From: Achromobacter aloeverae
Lineage (GTDB): Bacteria > Pseudomonadota > Gammaproteobacteria > Burkholderiales > Burkholderiaceae_B
Assembly: GCF_004121055.1 (NCBI RefSeq)
Contig: NZ_PYAL01000004.1
Span: forward strand, 310,001-374,000
Reading direction: 5' to 3'
Length of the DNA: 64,000 nt
Numbering within the stretch: position 1 is the stretch's first letter; each line of letters starts with the position of its first letter. A program made the position numbers and the translations under genes. The notes below the pieces were generated by a model. It had not been told where the DNA came from. It saw nothing but the letters and a program-made list of their open reading frames with translations, and made no database searches. Positions 40,758 through 48,927 of the stretch are shown piece by piece.

Positions 40758-41539
40758 GCGTCGAGGCCATTTCCTGGGCGCTCAAGCAGCCCATTAAGCC
40801 ATCGTCCGCCAAGTTTGTATTGGTGGCGATAGCCAACTGCGCGGATGGACAGGATTTCATCGCTTGGCCCTCCATGGCGTATCTGACTGAGGCGACGGAT
40901 CAGGACCGTAAAACCGTCCTGGCCAATGTCGCCAGGCTTAAGGAAATGGGTTTCTTGGAGGACACAGGGGAGCGTAAAGGTTCGACAAAACAGGTGATCG
41001 TCTATCGCTTAAAGACTCCCGAAATTGGGACTGTTAAAGAGGCCCAAAAACGGAACAGTACCGAAAACGGAACAGTACCGAAAACGGACATAAAGAGTAC
41101 CGTTTTTCCCCATAAAGAGTCCCAAATTTCCCATGAAAGGGTCCCAAAAACGGGACACGGAACCGTCATTGAACCATCAAAGAAACGTCAGGGAACCGTC
41201 AATAAGAGTCCGGCCGTCACCTTGCCTGACTGGTTGCCGGAACAGGTTTGGCAGGATTGGGTTGCGCACCGTAAGGCCGTCAAGGCTCCGTTGACTGATC
41301 GAGCTGCTGAACTGTCGATTTTGAAACTTACGAAATTCCGGGATCAAGGCCATGACCCTGTCGCGGTGATCAACCAAAGCGTGCTCTCGGGCAAGTGGAC
41401 AGACCTGTACGCCCCGAAGGCCGAACAAGCGGATGGCCGATTCCCAGGGCAGCACTTCAACCGCCAGGAAGCACTGGAGGCCAGCAACCGAAAGGTCGCA
41501 GAGCAGTGGCTGAGGAGCCAGCAGAATGAAACCTACTGA
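40754..41539 (+). CDS. phage replication initiator (O-like), winged-helix
   Basis: 261 residues, GTG start in a GTGA overlap. N-terminal winged helix (SSAKFVLVAIANCADGQ, AYLTEATDQDRKTVLANVARLKEMGFLE in pieces), as in helix-turn-helix replication proteins of lambdoid phages. The low-complexity middle (about 95-150, repeated NGTVPKT-like words) coincides with the DNA repeats annotated as origin. C-terminal DWLPEQVWQDWVAHR is a domain seen at the end of other phage O-type proteins. Confidence 0.83.
   Translation: MSVEAISWALKQPIKPSSAKFVLVAIANCADGQDFIAWPSMAYLTEATDQDRKTVLANVARLKEMGFLEDTGERKGSTKQVIVYRLKTPEIGTVKEAQKRNSTENGTVPKTDIKSTVFPHKESQISHERVPKTGHGTVIEPSKKRQGTVNKSPAVTLPDWLPEQVWQDWVAHRKAVKAPLTDRAAELSILKLTKFRDQGHDPVAVINQSVLSGKWTDLYAPKAEQADGRFPGQHFNRQEALEASNRKVAEQWLRSQQNETY
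41047..41190 (+). other. candidate replication origin with iterons inside the initiator gene
   Basis: Two exact 17-base repeats CGGAACAGTACCGAAAA (41051-41067 and 41068-41084), a third partial copy, an inverted match GTACCGTTTTT (41098-41108), paired CATAAAGAGT words (41089 and 41112) and GGAACCGTCA words (41159 and 41193). AT-rich stretches alternate with them. As in lambda, where ori lies inside gene O. Confidence 0.72.
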
Positions 41540-42173
41540 CCAACCGCGTTTCAGCGCTCTGATCAGCGATGTGTTCGCGTTCTATCGCCAGGATGCAAGC
41601 AAGTTTGCGATGAACGTTTGGTGGCAAGCGATGCAGCCGTTCGATCTGGCAGCCGTCGCGGAGGCTCTGAACCGTCATTGCGTGAATCCGGACTCCGGCC
41701 AGTTCATGCCCAAGCCTGCCGACGTGGTGAAGATGCTGCGCGGCTCCAGCCAGGATAGCGCCCTGGTTGCATGGTCGAAGGTGGATAAGGCCGTGCGCCA
41801 GGTCGGCACATACCAAACCGTCGCCTTTGATGACGCAGTTATCCACAGGGTGATTGAGGAAATGGGCGGCTGGATTGCCTTGGGGGAGAAGACGGAGAGG
41901 GATTGGCCGTTCGTCGCCAAGGAGTTCGAGAACCGCTACCGGGGATATGCGATGCGCAACGAGACCCCGGAACACTCGAAGGTGCTGATTGGTATCACCG
42001 ACGCCAACAACCAGAAGCAGGGATTCAAGAGTACGGCGCCGGTCTTGATCGGGGATGCTTCTTCTGCAAAGCGCGTCCTGTTATCCGGGTCCGACAAGCC
42101 CGCTATTGGTTTCCAGCGGCTGGATGCTGGTGGCACAGCGACGTATGAGATTCCCTTGGAGAAATTGTCATGA
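41526..42173 (+). CDS. DUF6475-like phage protein in helicase-loader position
   Basis: 215 residues, start 41526 within the end of the initiator gene. FSALISDVFAFYRQD, WWQAMQPFDLAAVAEALNRH and GQFMPKPADVVKML are typical of DUF6475-type phage proteins. By position next to the O-like gene it may load the helicase or modulate initiation (lambda P-like role); not proven. Confidence 0.75.
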   Translation: MKPTDQPRFSALISDVFAFYRQDASKFAMNVWWQAMQPFDLAAVAEALNRHCVNPDSGQFMPKPADVVKMLRGSSQDSALVAWSKVDKAVRQVGTYQTVAFDDAVIHRVIEEMGGWIALGEKTERDWPFVAKEFENRYRGYAMRNETPEHSKVLIGITDANNQKQGFKSTAPVLIGDASSAKRVLLSGSDKPAIGFQRLDAGGTATYEIPLEKLS

Positions 42174-42508
42174 GTAAAGCCACAGAGCGAAAGATTCTTA
42201 TGCTGCTGCGGGAGCGTGGGGAGCTTGCCCAGTACCAAATAATTGATCTGAGCGGGGAGTCATATAACCCCGTCATCAAAGCGTTAACAAGCCTCCATAA
42301 CCACAAGCGGATTCATATTTCCGATTGGGAGCGTAATCGCAATGGAAACTATGGTGCTAGTTGGTCTCTCGGGGAAAACGATGATGCTCCCCGCCCCAAG
42401 GGCGACCGGCCGAAAACTGACCATATCAAAGCAATCATGAGCGCCATTTGTGGGATGGAGGTATCGCCATTCCGGACGGCTATCTGGAACGTGGAGAGGG
42501 CGCGATGA
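42170..42508 (+). CDS. small winged-helix protein
   Basis: 112 residues, ATGA overlap. N-terminal ATERKILMLLRERGELAQYQIIDLSG and YNPVIKALTSLHNHKRIHI fit a winged helix. The C-terminal part is not recognised. Could be a regulator of the rightward arm. Confidence 0.7.
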   Translation: MSKATERKILMLLRERGELAQYQIIDLSGESYNPVIKALTSLHNHKRIHISDWERNRNGNYGASWSLGENDDAPRPKGDRPKTDHIKAIMSAICGMEVSPFRTAIWNVERAR

Positions 42509-43056
42509 AGCAAATGGACGTAGCCCTGGATCCGATGGCGGGGTGTGATCCAAATTCGATAGATCGCACCGTCCCATACTCAATCCTTGCCATTGATCCT
42601 GGACCGGAAAAGTCAGGTTGGTGCTGCTATCTGCCGGACCATCAAATGGTGCTCTCCTCAGGAGTTCAGGCGAACCAAATCTTACTTTCGCGCCTCGCGG
42701 CAGTGGAATACACGCAGGTAGCAATTGAAATGATTGCCTCCTACGGGATGCCAGTCGGCAAGGAGGTCTTCGAAACTTGCCTGTGGATCGGTCGATTTGT
42801 CCAGGCCCTGGAAACCCCTGAGGAAGCGCGTCTCCTCTATCGCAAGGACGTAAAGATGCACCTATGCGGGACCACCAAAGCCAAGGACGCCAATGTACGC
42901 CAGGCGCTGCTTGATCTTTTCCCGCGCACAGGTGGAGGCAAGACGCCGCAAATCGGCACCAAGAAGCAGCCCGGCCCGCTGTACGGGGTATCTACTCACG
43001 CATGGCCAGCTCTGGGCGTGGCCGTGACTCTCGCGGCACGAACCAAGGGGAAATGA
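42505..43056 (+). CDS. RuvC-like Holliday junction resolvase
   Basis: 183 residues from ATG 42505 (ATGA). RNase H fold motifs: ILAIDPGPEKSGW (Asp), VAIEMIASYGMPVGKEVFE (Glu) and a C-terminal THAWPALGVAVTLA that stands where RuvC-like proteins usually have acidic residues. Probably resolves branched DNA before packaging. Confidence 0.82.
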   Translation: MKQMDVALDPMAGCDPNSIDRTVPYSILAIDPGPEKSGWCCYLPDHQMVLSSGVQANQILLSRLAAVEYTQVAIEMIASYGMPVGKEVFETCLWIGRFVQALETPEEARLLYRKDVKMHLCGTTKAKDANVRQALLDLFPRTGGGKTPQIGTKKQPGPLYGVSTHAWPALGVAVTLAARTKGK

Positions 43057-43057
43057 A

Positions 43058-43597
43058 ATGAACGACCAATTGCAAAAGGCGCTTGCTAATCTGCTGGGGC
43101 GGGCAACCCAAGGGGTAGACGCAGGCGTCTCTTTTCTTCAGGCCCAATTACCAGACGTAATACAGCAACTTCTGGTGTGGAAGCTCGTTGCCTCCCTCTT
43201 AGTCTTTGGCGTGTGTTCTTCTCTGATTGTTGGGTGTGTGGGGATCTTATTGAAAATGCGCCGAATTCATCTTGCATGGCGAAATCTGGAATATGAGATT
43301 CAGAAATACGAAAATGTGTGTGATTACCCTATCCCGAGAGCCAATATGAACATGTGTCAAGACGAACTGAGAAAACTAAATGACCGACAAATGTTGCGTG
43401 ACGCCGCGATGGCAAAGGTTACCGAATTGCGTGAGGCGCGGGGAAACTATAACGACCTTCCAGATTATTGGTATATCCCCGCGATTTCGATGATGCCTTC
43501 CATAGCGGCCCTCGCACTTTATGGGTTCACATGGATCCAAATATGGATCGCCCCCAAACTTTACCTGATCGAATACGCTGCTTCCCTGGGGAAATGA
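43058..43597 (+). CDS. membrane protein, two spans
   Basis: 179 residues. First span LLVWKLVASLLVFGVCSSLIVGCVGILL in parts, second IPAISMMPSIAALALYGFTW, with a charged soluble loop between them (MRRIHLAWRNLEYEIQKYE). It lies far from the lysis genes, so a holin role is unlikely. Lower GC than neighbours. Function unknown. Confidence 0.75.
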   Translation: MNDQLQKALANLLGRATQGVDAGVSFLQAQLPDVIQQLLVWKLVASLLVFGVCSSLIVGCVGILLKMRRIHLAWRNLEYEIQKYENVCDYPIPRANMNMCQDELRKLNDRQMLRDAAMAKVTELREARGNYNDLPDYWYIPAISMMPSIAALALYGFTWIQIWIAPKLYLIEYAASLGK

Positions 43598-43598
43598 C

Positions 43599-43703
43599 AT
43601 GGACTTTTATCAGATCCTGATCATCACAGTTGCGGGCCTGATTGGGCTGCTAGGGATAGCATGTGCGCGGGTCGCCGCAGCGGCGGATGGGGAAGCAGAA
43701 TGA
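43599..43703 (+). CDS. 34-residue membrane peptide
   Basis: Starts one base after the previous stop and ends in ATGA with the next gene. One span (ILIITVAGLIGLLGIACARVAAAA). Function unknown. Confidence 0.58.
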   Translation: MDFYQILIITVAGLIGLLGIACARVAAAADGEAE

Positions 43704-44101
43704 CTTCCATCGCCATCAAGCCCCACCGCAACGGCCCGGAATGCAAGAGCCGGATAGATGTTCACAACGCCATTGACGTAAAGCGCGCGGCGGCGGCGAA
43801 GCTGCGGGATAAGGGCTACAAGCTTCCCACCTCTGTGAAGCTACAAACCATCCTGACGCTGATCGAAGCAGAAACCGGCTGGCCCATCCCTGAAGACTCC
43901 TTCACCTACATGCTGAGATTCATAGACGAGAAGCCCCCGGAGGCGGCAGGTAAGCGCGATATCAACGCGATGCAACGCAGGCCGATCCAGTTCAGCGGGC
44001 AATTGCGCCAGGCCGCAGAGCGATGTGCGGCGCACCCGAAGCCGATCTGCATGGGATCGAGCGTGATCGTCTATCGAGAACTTGACCATATCGGGTATTG
44101 A
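43700..44101 (+). CDS. unknown protein in the position of a late regulator
   Basis: 133 residues from ATG 43700. Basic, with KRAAAAKLRDKGYKLPTSVK and LTLIEAETGWPIPEDSF; the C-terminus ends YRELDHIGY. No family recognised. It is the last gene of the rightward early-middle unit, directly before the first late-promoter-like element, whose GATACC starts in its stop codon. This is where lambdoid phages carry Q, so a late regulator role is a reasonable guess only. Confidence 0.7.
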   Translation: MTSIAIKPHRNGPECKSRIDVHNAIDVKRAAAAKLRDKGYKLPTSVKLQTILTLIEAETGWPIPEDSFTYMLRFIDEKPPEAAGKRDINAMQRRPIQFSGQLRQAAERCAAHPKPICMGSSVIVYRELDHIGY

Positions 44102-44112
44102 TACCTAGGCTT
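44082..44112 (+). promoter_or_regulatory. late promoter-like element, copy 1
   Basis: TTGACC (44082-44087), 18 bases, TAGGCT (44106-44111) inside the invariant GATACCTAGGCTT (44100-44112). Copies 2 and 3 have the same TTG to TAGGCT spacing. A perfect hairpin GTGATGA-GCA-TCATCAC begins directly behind it at 44113. Confidence 0.7.
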
Positions 44113-44455
44113 GTGATGAGCATCATCACGCATGGCGATTGTGACACTGCCGATGCATGGACGTGAAATCCATGCTTTTCAGTCGCCATCCTTGATGGTG
44201 AATGCGCAGGCTGATGCGCAGCGGAGTAGCTCCCGTCCGCCTTAGGGCAAGCCGGCGATCAGCACCGGCCACCATCAAGTTGTCTCGTCCAAAAGACATG
44301 GGCTCGGTGACCGCCGACCCAACCAGCGTTACCCGGCCCGCAAGGGTTCGGCTTGAATCTGGTGCACATTTCCACCAGTCGTCTTAACTGGGCTGACGAT
44401 AAATGCCGAGTACCAATTCGTGGCCCCTAGTGAGAAATCGCTAGGGGCTTTTCAA
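44113..44455 (+). ncRNA. candidate structured phage leader RNA
   Basis: No credible gene, but many helices: 44113-44119 with 44123-44129; ATGGCGATTG 44132-44141 with CAGTCGCCAT 44180-44189, enclosing 44155-44161 with 44169-44175; CTTGATGGTG 44191-44200 with CACCATCAAG 44270-44279 (ten perfect pairs) closing a junction of three hairpins (TGCGCA 44203/44215, GCGGA 44221/44236, GCCGG 44251/44265); a GCAA-capped stem near 44336-44346; CTGGTG/CACCAG 44359-44378. It ends in the terminator 44423-44452. No match to RNase P, tmRNA, 6S or group I intron cores was seen. Confidence 0.62.
44423..44452 (+). terminator. rho-independent terminator of the leader RNA
   Basis: Stem GCCCCTAG (44423-44430) with CTAGGGGC (44441-44448), 10-base loop, TTTT. 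It stands between late promoter-like copies 1 and 2, as tR' stands behind PR' in lambda. Confidence 0.85.
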
Positions 44456-44458
44456 TGC

Positions 44459-44489
44459 TTGCGCAAATTTCGTTTCGATACCTAGGCTT
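44459..44489 (+). promoter_or_regulatory. late promoter-like element, copy 2
   Basis: TTGCGC (44459-44464), 18 bases, TAGGCT (44483-44488) within GATACCTAGGCTT (44477-44489). Shares the 19 bases CGTTTCGATACCTAGGCTT with copy 3. Followed by hairpin GGAGTGGG-GTGG-CCCGCTCC (44491-44510). Stands in front of the packaging genes. Confidence 0.7.
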
Positions 44490-44570
44490 TGGAGTGGGGT
44501 GGCCCGCTCCGTCTTTGCTCCTTGTACGTAGATGCGGGCGCCCTCTTTTTAACCATTGAGGGTATCCCAC

Positions 44571-44744
44571 ATGAAAGACGGTCTGAAAGTCTCTGCCGAC
44601 ATGGCTCCCGCCACTCGCTATGCCGAGGGCTGCCGCACTTCGGGTGCGAACTCCAAGCGCTTCGTCCCGCCTCCGGGTCCGAAGGCTGAGCCGGTCAAGG
44701 TCAACGGCGTGCCCATCATCCCGCAGCGTGGGGTGAGCAAGTGA
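44571..44744 (+). CDS. small protein ahead of packaging genes
   Basis: 57 residues from ATG 44571 (GAGGG upstream). Ser/Pro/Lys-rich with two cysteines-free halves except CRTSG; SKRFVPPPGPKAEPVKVNG. Ends in a GTGA overlap with the next gene. Not recognised. Confidence 0.68.
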   Translation: MKDGLKVSADMAPATRYAEGCRTSGANSKRFVPPPGPKAEPVKVNGVPIIPQRGVSK

Positions 44745-44992
44745 ATCTGGCGACCCTCGCTGCGTTCAATGCCGCGTTGACGCATCGATGCCAATGCGAA
44801 TGCAAGGCCCAACAGGCGGATGGGAGCCCATCGAAGCCGCTGGGCACATACAGAGTGCAAACGAACCACGGCGAGTTTTTTATTGAAGCCGATAGCGCCG
44901 ATATCGTAGGCATCAGCGCCTGGGACGCCAAGCTTGCACTTTATATAAAGGGTGAGGTAGTAGCCCTCTTCGATCCTGGTTGTCATGGGTAA
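44741..44992 (+). CDS. hypothetical protein with GTG start
   Basis: 83 residues. The GTG at 44741 overlaps the previous stop (GTGA). HRCQCECKAQQ near residue 16 could bind metal; the rest is a small alpha/beta sequence (GEFFIEADSADIVGI, LALYIKGEVVALF). Not recognised. Confidence 0.65.
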   Translation: MNLATLAAFNAALTHRCQCECKAQQADGSPSKPLGTYRVQTNHGEFFIEADSADIVGISAWDAKLALYIKGEVVALFDPGCHG

Positions 44993-45179
44993 AGGCATGA
45001 CCTACGCCGACCGATACCTGCGCTCCCGCGAACTGGCCGACAAACTCGGCCCGAAGTCCATTGTGGATGCAATCCACGAGGACATCCGCCGTCGTCGCGT
45101 GGAAGCGAGCGCGATGCACATGGCCAAGCGCATCCGGGCGCAGCGTCGGACGGCGTTCCTGGAGGCGAGGGGGCGCTAA
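44985..45179 (+). CDS. small basic protein before terminase
   Basis: 64 residues, very basic helical (MTYADRYLRSRELADKLG, EDIRRRRVEASAMHMAKRIRAQRR in pieces). Overlaps the previous gene by 8 bases and ends one base before the next. May bind DNA, for example at pac. Confidence 0.65.
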   Translation: MGKGMTYADRYLRSRELADKLGPKSIVDAIHEDIRRRRVEASAMHMAKRIRAQRRTAFLEARGR

Positions 45180-45440
45180 ATGGCCGCTCGCCTTCGCAAA
45201 CATCATCAGGACGAGGTAAGGACCAAGATCCAAGCCAGTCAGCTGATCAATGTTCTGCAAAATCATGCACTTGGAAAAGATGAGAAGGAGCTGACGCCCT
45301 CTCGTCTCAAGGCTATCGAGATTCTGCTTAAGAAGAGCGTTCCTGACCTGAGCCAGATCCAGGCCGAGCACACAGGCGAAATGGAACTGAACGTCAACAT
45401 CGTGAGATTCACCGATGCCGGCGATCACCCTTCCGAATAA
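45180..45440 (+). CDS. terminase small subunit-like protein
   Basis: 86 residues. VRTKIQASQLINVLQNHALG, then LTPSRLKAIEILLKKSVPDLSQI is the usual helical core of the small protein next to the large terminase in this phage group. Overlaps the terminase gene by 26 bases. DNA recognition for packaging is inferred. Confidence 0.75.
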   Translation: MAARLRKHHQDEVRTKIQASQLINVLQNHALGKDEKELTPSRLKAIEILLKKSVPDLSQIQAEHTGEMELNVNIVRFTDAGDHPSE

Positions 45441-46746
45441 CTGGCGCCCTCGGGACTACCAGATGGACGCCTGGCGCTATCTGGAGGGGGGGGGAAGGCA
45501 TGCGGAGCTGGTGTGGCATCGCCGGTCAGGCAAGGATGATCTGGGGCTGCATTGGACTGCCGTGGCGTCCTTCGAGCGCATCGGGACGTATTGGTACATG
45601 CTCCCGCTCGCTGCCCAGGCCAAGAAGGCGATTTGGAATGCCATCAACCCCCGCACGGGGATGAAGCGTGTTGATGAGGCATTCCCTCCTGAGATCCGCA
45701 AGCGTCAGAACGACCAGGAAATGTACATAGAGCTGATTAGCGGCTCGACGTTCCAGGTTGTGGGGTCGGACAACTTCAACTCTCTAGTGGGATCCCCTCC
45801 GGTTGGTTTGGTGTATTCGGAATGGGCGCTATCTAACCCGGCTGCCAAAGCATACCTGCGCCCGATCCTGGCCGAGAACGGAGGGTGGCAGATCTTCAAC
45901 ACGACGCCTCGCGGAAAGAATCACGCGCACCGGACGTTGATGGCCGCCAAGGAAGATCCGAACGCATTTGCTCAGGTGCTGACCGCGAGGGATACGGGCA
46001 TCCTGAGTGAGGCGCAGTTGGAGCGCCTCTTGGCCGACTACATCAAAGACTATGGCGAGGCATTGGGGACAGCCTATTTCGAACAGGAGTTCATGTGCTC
46101 GTTCGAAACGCCAGTAATGGGAGCTGTATATGCGAAAGAACTACGCGAGGCTGCTGCTCGAATCCGTCCAGTCCCATATGACCCATCCAAGCCTGTTCAC
46201 ATCTTTTGGGACCTGGGGCGCGCAGACAAAACGGCAATCTGGTTTGCGCAACTCGCGCCCTTCGAATATCGAGTCATCGACTACGTGGAGGGGGTCGGGA
46301 AGCACATCGGAGAGTACATCGTCGAGCTTCAAGCAAAGCGTTATGTCTATGGCGATTGCTGGCTCCCTCACGATGCCAATAACGAGTTGCTGGCAGCCGA
46401 AAGAACGGTGGCCCAGCAACTACGAGCAGCGGGCTTTAAGGTCCGGACCGTCCTGAAGACTTCCATCGATACCCGTATCGAAGCTGCCCGTCTCATGCTG
46501 CCCATGATGTGGTTTGACGAGCGCAAGTGTGAGTTGGGCCTTGATGCCCTGCGCAACTATCGCTATCGGGTTGATGAAGAGACTAAGCAGTTCAGCAAGG
46601 AGCCGCTACACGATTGGGCCTCCCACGCTGCTGACGCCTTCGGATACATGGCCGTCGCGCTCAAAGAGCCTAAGCCCGTCACCAAGGATGTGCGCAAGTC
46701 ATCCCTTCCCTATCAACATCGCGCCGCTGGCGGATACTGGATGTGA
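45415..46746 (+). CDS. terminase large subunit
   Basis: 443 residues. ATPase part with WHRRSGKDD (Walker A variant) and VGLVYSEWA (Walker B region), coupling TTPRG; nuclease part with FWDLGRADKTA, LPHDANNE and DWASHAADAFGY as acidic ligands. Cuts and pumps DNA into the prohead. Ends ATGTGA, and the portal ATG follows two bases later. Confidence 0.93.
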   Translation: MPAITLPNNWRPRDYQMDAWRYLEGGGRHAELVWHRRSGKDDLGLHWTAVASFERIGTYWYMLPLAAQAKKAIWNAINPRTGMKRVDEAFPPEIRKRQNDQEMYIELISGSTFQVVGSDNFNSLVGSPPVGLVYSEWALSNPAAKAYLRPILAENGGWQIFNTTPRGKNHAHRTLMAAKEDPNAFAQVLTARDTGILSEAQLERLLADYIKDYGEALGTAYFEQEFMCSFETPVMGAVYAKELREAAARIRPVPYDPSKPVHIFWDLGRADKTAIWFAQLAPFEYRVIDYVEGVGKHIGEYIVELQAKRYVYGDCWLPHDANNELLAAERTVAQQLRAAGFKVRTVLKTSIDTRIEAARLMLPMMWFDERKCELGLDALRNYRYRVDEETKQFSKEPLHDWASHAADAFGYMAVALKEPKPVTKDVRKSSLPYQHRAAGGYWM

Positions 46747-46748
46747 CC

Positions 46749-48923
46749 ATGAGCGAAGAACTCATTGCCCGCGCGCATCGGCGCTTCAAAGCTTGCCAGG
46801 ATTGGGAATCGACGGCTCGCCAGCGATTCGCGGACGATATCCGGTTCTGCTATGCGGATCCGGACAATCACGAGCAATGGAATGCTGCGGTGCGCGCCCA
46901 GCGGCAGTTAGACGGGCGGCCGATGCTGACCATCAACAAGACGCATACGCACGTCCTGCACGTGGTGAACGATGCCAAGGAGAACAAGCCTAGCGTCAAG
47001 GTGCATCCTGTGGGATCCGAAGCCACCTACGAATCCGCCCAGGTATTCGAGGGCGTCATCCGCCATATCGAGTACATATCGGACGCGCAGACCGCCTACG
47101 ACATTGCGACCGAGAACATGGTCGCTGGTGGAATCGGCTATTGGCGCATCACGACCGCGTATACGGATGACAATGGCTTTGACCAGGAGATATTTATCAA
47201 GGAGGTCCCGGACCCCCTGGCTGTCTACCTGGACCCGAACATCAAGAAGCGCGACGGATCGGACGCGAAGTATGGCTTTGTCTATGACGAATGGCCCCGC
47301 GAGGAGTTCGAGCGCAAGTATCCTGACGCGGCTGCTTCGTCCACCACGCTAGGTGAGGATATCGGCGGCTGGCTGTCGAACAACCGCGTGCGCGTGGCTG
47401 AGTACTACGAGGTCGTGGAGTCGAAGGAATGGATGTATGCCCTACCGAATGGGGACGGCACCTTCGAATTCCTGCGCGAATCCGCGATGACCAAGGAGCA
47501 GAAGCAACTTATCAAGAAGACGAAGGGCCAGGAGCTACAGCGGCGGAAGGTCGATAAGCGCGAGGTCAAGTGGTACCTGATCGCGGCCAACGCTGTGATC
47601 GATGAATCGCGTTGGGCCGGAAAGTACATCCCCATCGTGCGCTGCGTGGGCGAGGAAATCATCCTGGATGGGAAGTTGGACCGCAAGGGACTTGTCCGTT
47701 ACATGAAGGACGCCCAACGCATGTACAACTACAACACATCGGCGGCGGTGGAATACGGCGCGTTGCAGACCAAGGCTCCCTGGGTCGGTCCTATCGAAGC
47801 GTTTGAGGGCCATGAGAACTATTGGGCCACGGCGAACCGCGAGAACTACCCGTATCTGCCCTTCAACGGAAGGGACGAGCTGGGGAACGACATTCCAGCA
47901 CCTCAGCGTCCAAATCCTCCCTCTTCGGCTCCCGTCTACATGGACGGGATGCAGGCTGCCGCCCAGGAAATGATGATGACCTCGGGGCAGTACGAGGCCA
48001 CATTCAGCGAGCAGGGCAACGAGATATCCGGGAAGGCCATCGACCAGCGCCAGCGGCAGGGGCAGCGGGCCACCTATCACTTCATCGATGGCGTGGCCAA
48101 TGCCATCCGCTACACCGGCAAGCAGTTGCTGGACCTGATTCCGAAGATATACGACACCAAGCGCGTCATCCGGATCATGGCAGAGGATGGAGAGCAGCAG
48201 CAGATCCAGATCGACCCGGAGCAGCGTCAAGGTGTTGTGGAGCAGGGCGACGACAAGCAGCAGAACGCGGTTCAATCGATCTTCAACCCCCAAGTGGGCA
48301 CATTTGACGTGGTGGTGGAGATTGGCCCGAACTATCAGACGCGCCGGCAGGAGGCATTCAATGCCATGCGCGAACTGATATCTGCTGTTCCCCAACTCGC
48401 CCAGGTCATTGGCGACTTGTTCATGGCCAATGGCGACTTCCCGAGCGCTGACAAACTCGCCGAGCGGATGCGCAATTGGATTCCGAAGGAGATCCAGGGC
48501 GAAGGGCCGACGCAACAAGAGCAGCAACTGATGCAGCAGAACCAGCAGCTGATCCAGATGGTTCAAAACCTCGGCGCACAGCTCGAATCCAAGCAGAACT
48601 TGGAGAAGATCGAGAAGCAGCGCGCGGATATCGATGCGCTGAACCACATGGCCCTGCGAATGGAGAACACGCAGAAGGCCATGATCGACTCTTTCAAGGC
48701 CGAAACGGACCGTTTGAAGGCCGTCCAGCCCATGATGACGCCCGAGGCCATGGAACCGATCCTGCGCAAGCTCATGGTGGAGATTTTGAAGGCCCCGGAC
48801 CCCATCATCGGGGACGATCCGGGCGAATTGAACGGTGGCAATGCATTTGCCATCGGTATGCAAGGGACGACTGTAGGTATCCCCCTAGTCCAAGAACCAC
48901 AACCTACCGCGCAAGCGGGTTAA
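46749..48923 (+). CDS. portal protein, P22 gp1-like
   Basis: 724 residues, against 725 in P22 gp1. N-terminal part RAHRRFKACQDWESTARQRF and the block RPMLTINKTHTHVLHVVND, VNDAKENKPSVKVHPV are typical of P22-like portals. The C-terminal third is a long glutamine-rich coiled coil (about 595-640), the barrel region in P22. Start 46749 chosen over GTG 46743. Confidence 0.92.
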   Translation: MSEELIARAHRRFKACQDWESTARQRFADDIRFCYADPDNHEQWNAAVRAQRQLDGRPMLTINKTHTHVLHVVNDAKENKPSVKVHPVGSEATYESAQVFEGVIRHIEYISDAQTAYDIATENMVAGGIGYWRITTAYTDDNGFDQEIFIKEVPDPLAVYLDPNIKKRDGSDAKYGFVYDEWPREEFERKYPDAAASSTTLGEDIGGWLSNNRVRVAEYYEVVESKEWMYALPNGDGTFEFLRESAMTKEQKQLIKKTKGQELQRRKVDKREVKWYLIAANAVIDESRWAGKYIPIVRCVGEEIILDGKLDRKGLVRYMKDAQRMYNYNTSAAVEYGALQTKAPWVGPIEAFEGHENYWATANRENYPYLPFNGRDELGNDIPAPQRPNPPSSAPVYMDGMQAAAQEMMMTSGQYEATFSEQGNEISGKAIDQRQRQGQRATYHFIDGVANAIRYTGKQLLDLIPKIYDTKRVIRIMAEDGEQQQIQIDPEQRQGVVEQGDDKQQNAVQSIFNPQVGTFDVVVEIGPNYQTRRQEAFNAMRELISAVPQLAQVIGDLFMANGDFPSADKLAERMRNWIPKEIQGEGPTQQEQQLMQQNQQLIQMVQNLGAQLESKQNLEKIEKQRADIDALNHMALRMENTQKAMIDSFKAETDRLKAVQPMMTPEAMEPILRKLMVEILKAPDPIIGDDPGELNGGNAFAIGMQGTTVGIPLVQEPQPTAQAG

Positions 48924-48927
48924 CGAC

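Noticed and set aside
43058-43597. Two-span membrane protein as the holin
   Set aside because: It sits before the late promoter-like region, far from the lysis genes; a better holin candidate starts at 63880.
44113-44455. Group I intron, RNase P RNA, tmRNA or tRNA array in the non-coding gap
   Set aside because: Core words of those RNAs are not visible, no exon is interrupted, and no tRNA T-arm with acceptor stem can be drawn.
47535-48863. 442-codon frame antisense to the portal gene
   Set aside because: Leucine/histidine-rich composition produced by the reverse of a Gln/Glu-rich coiled coil; no start signal.
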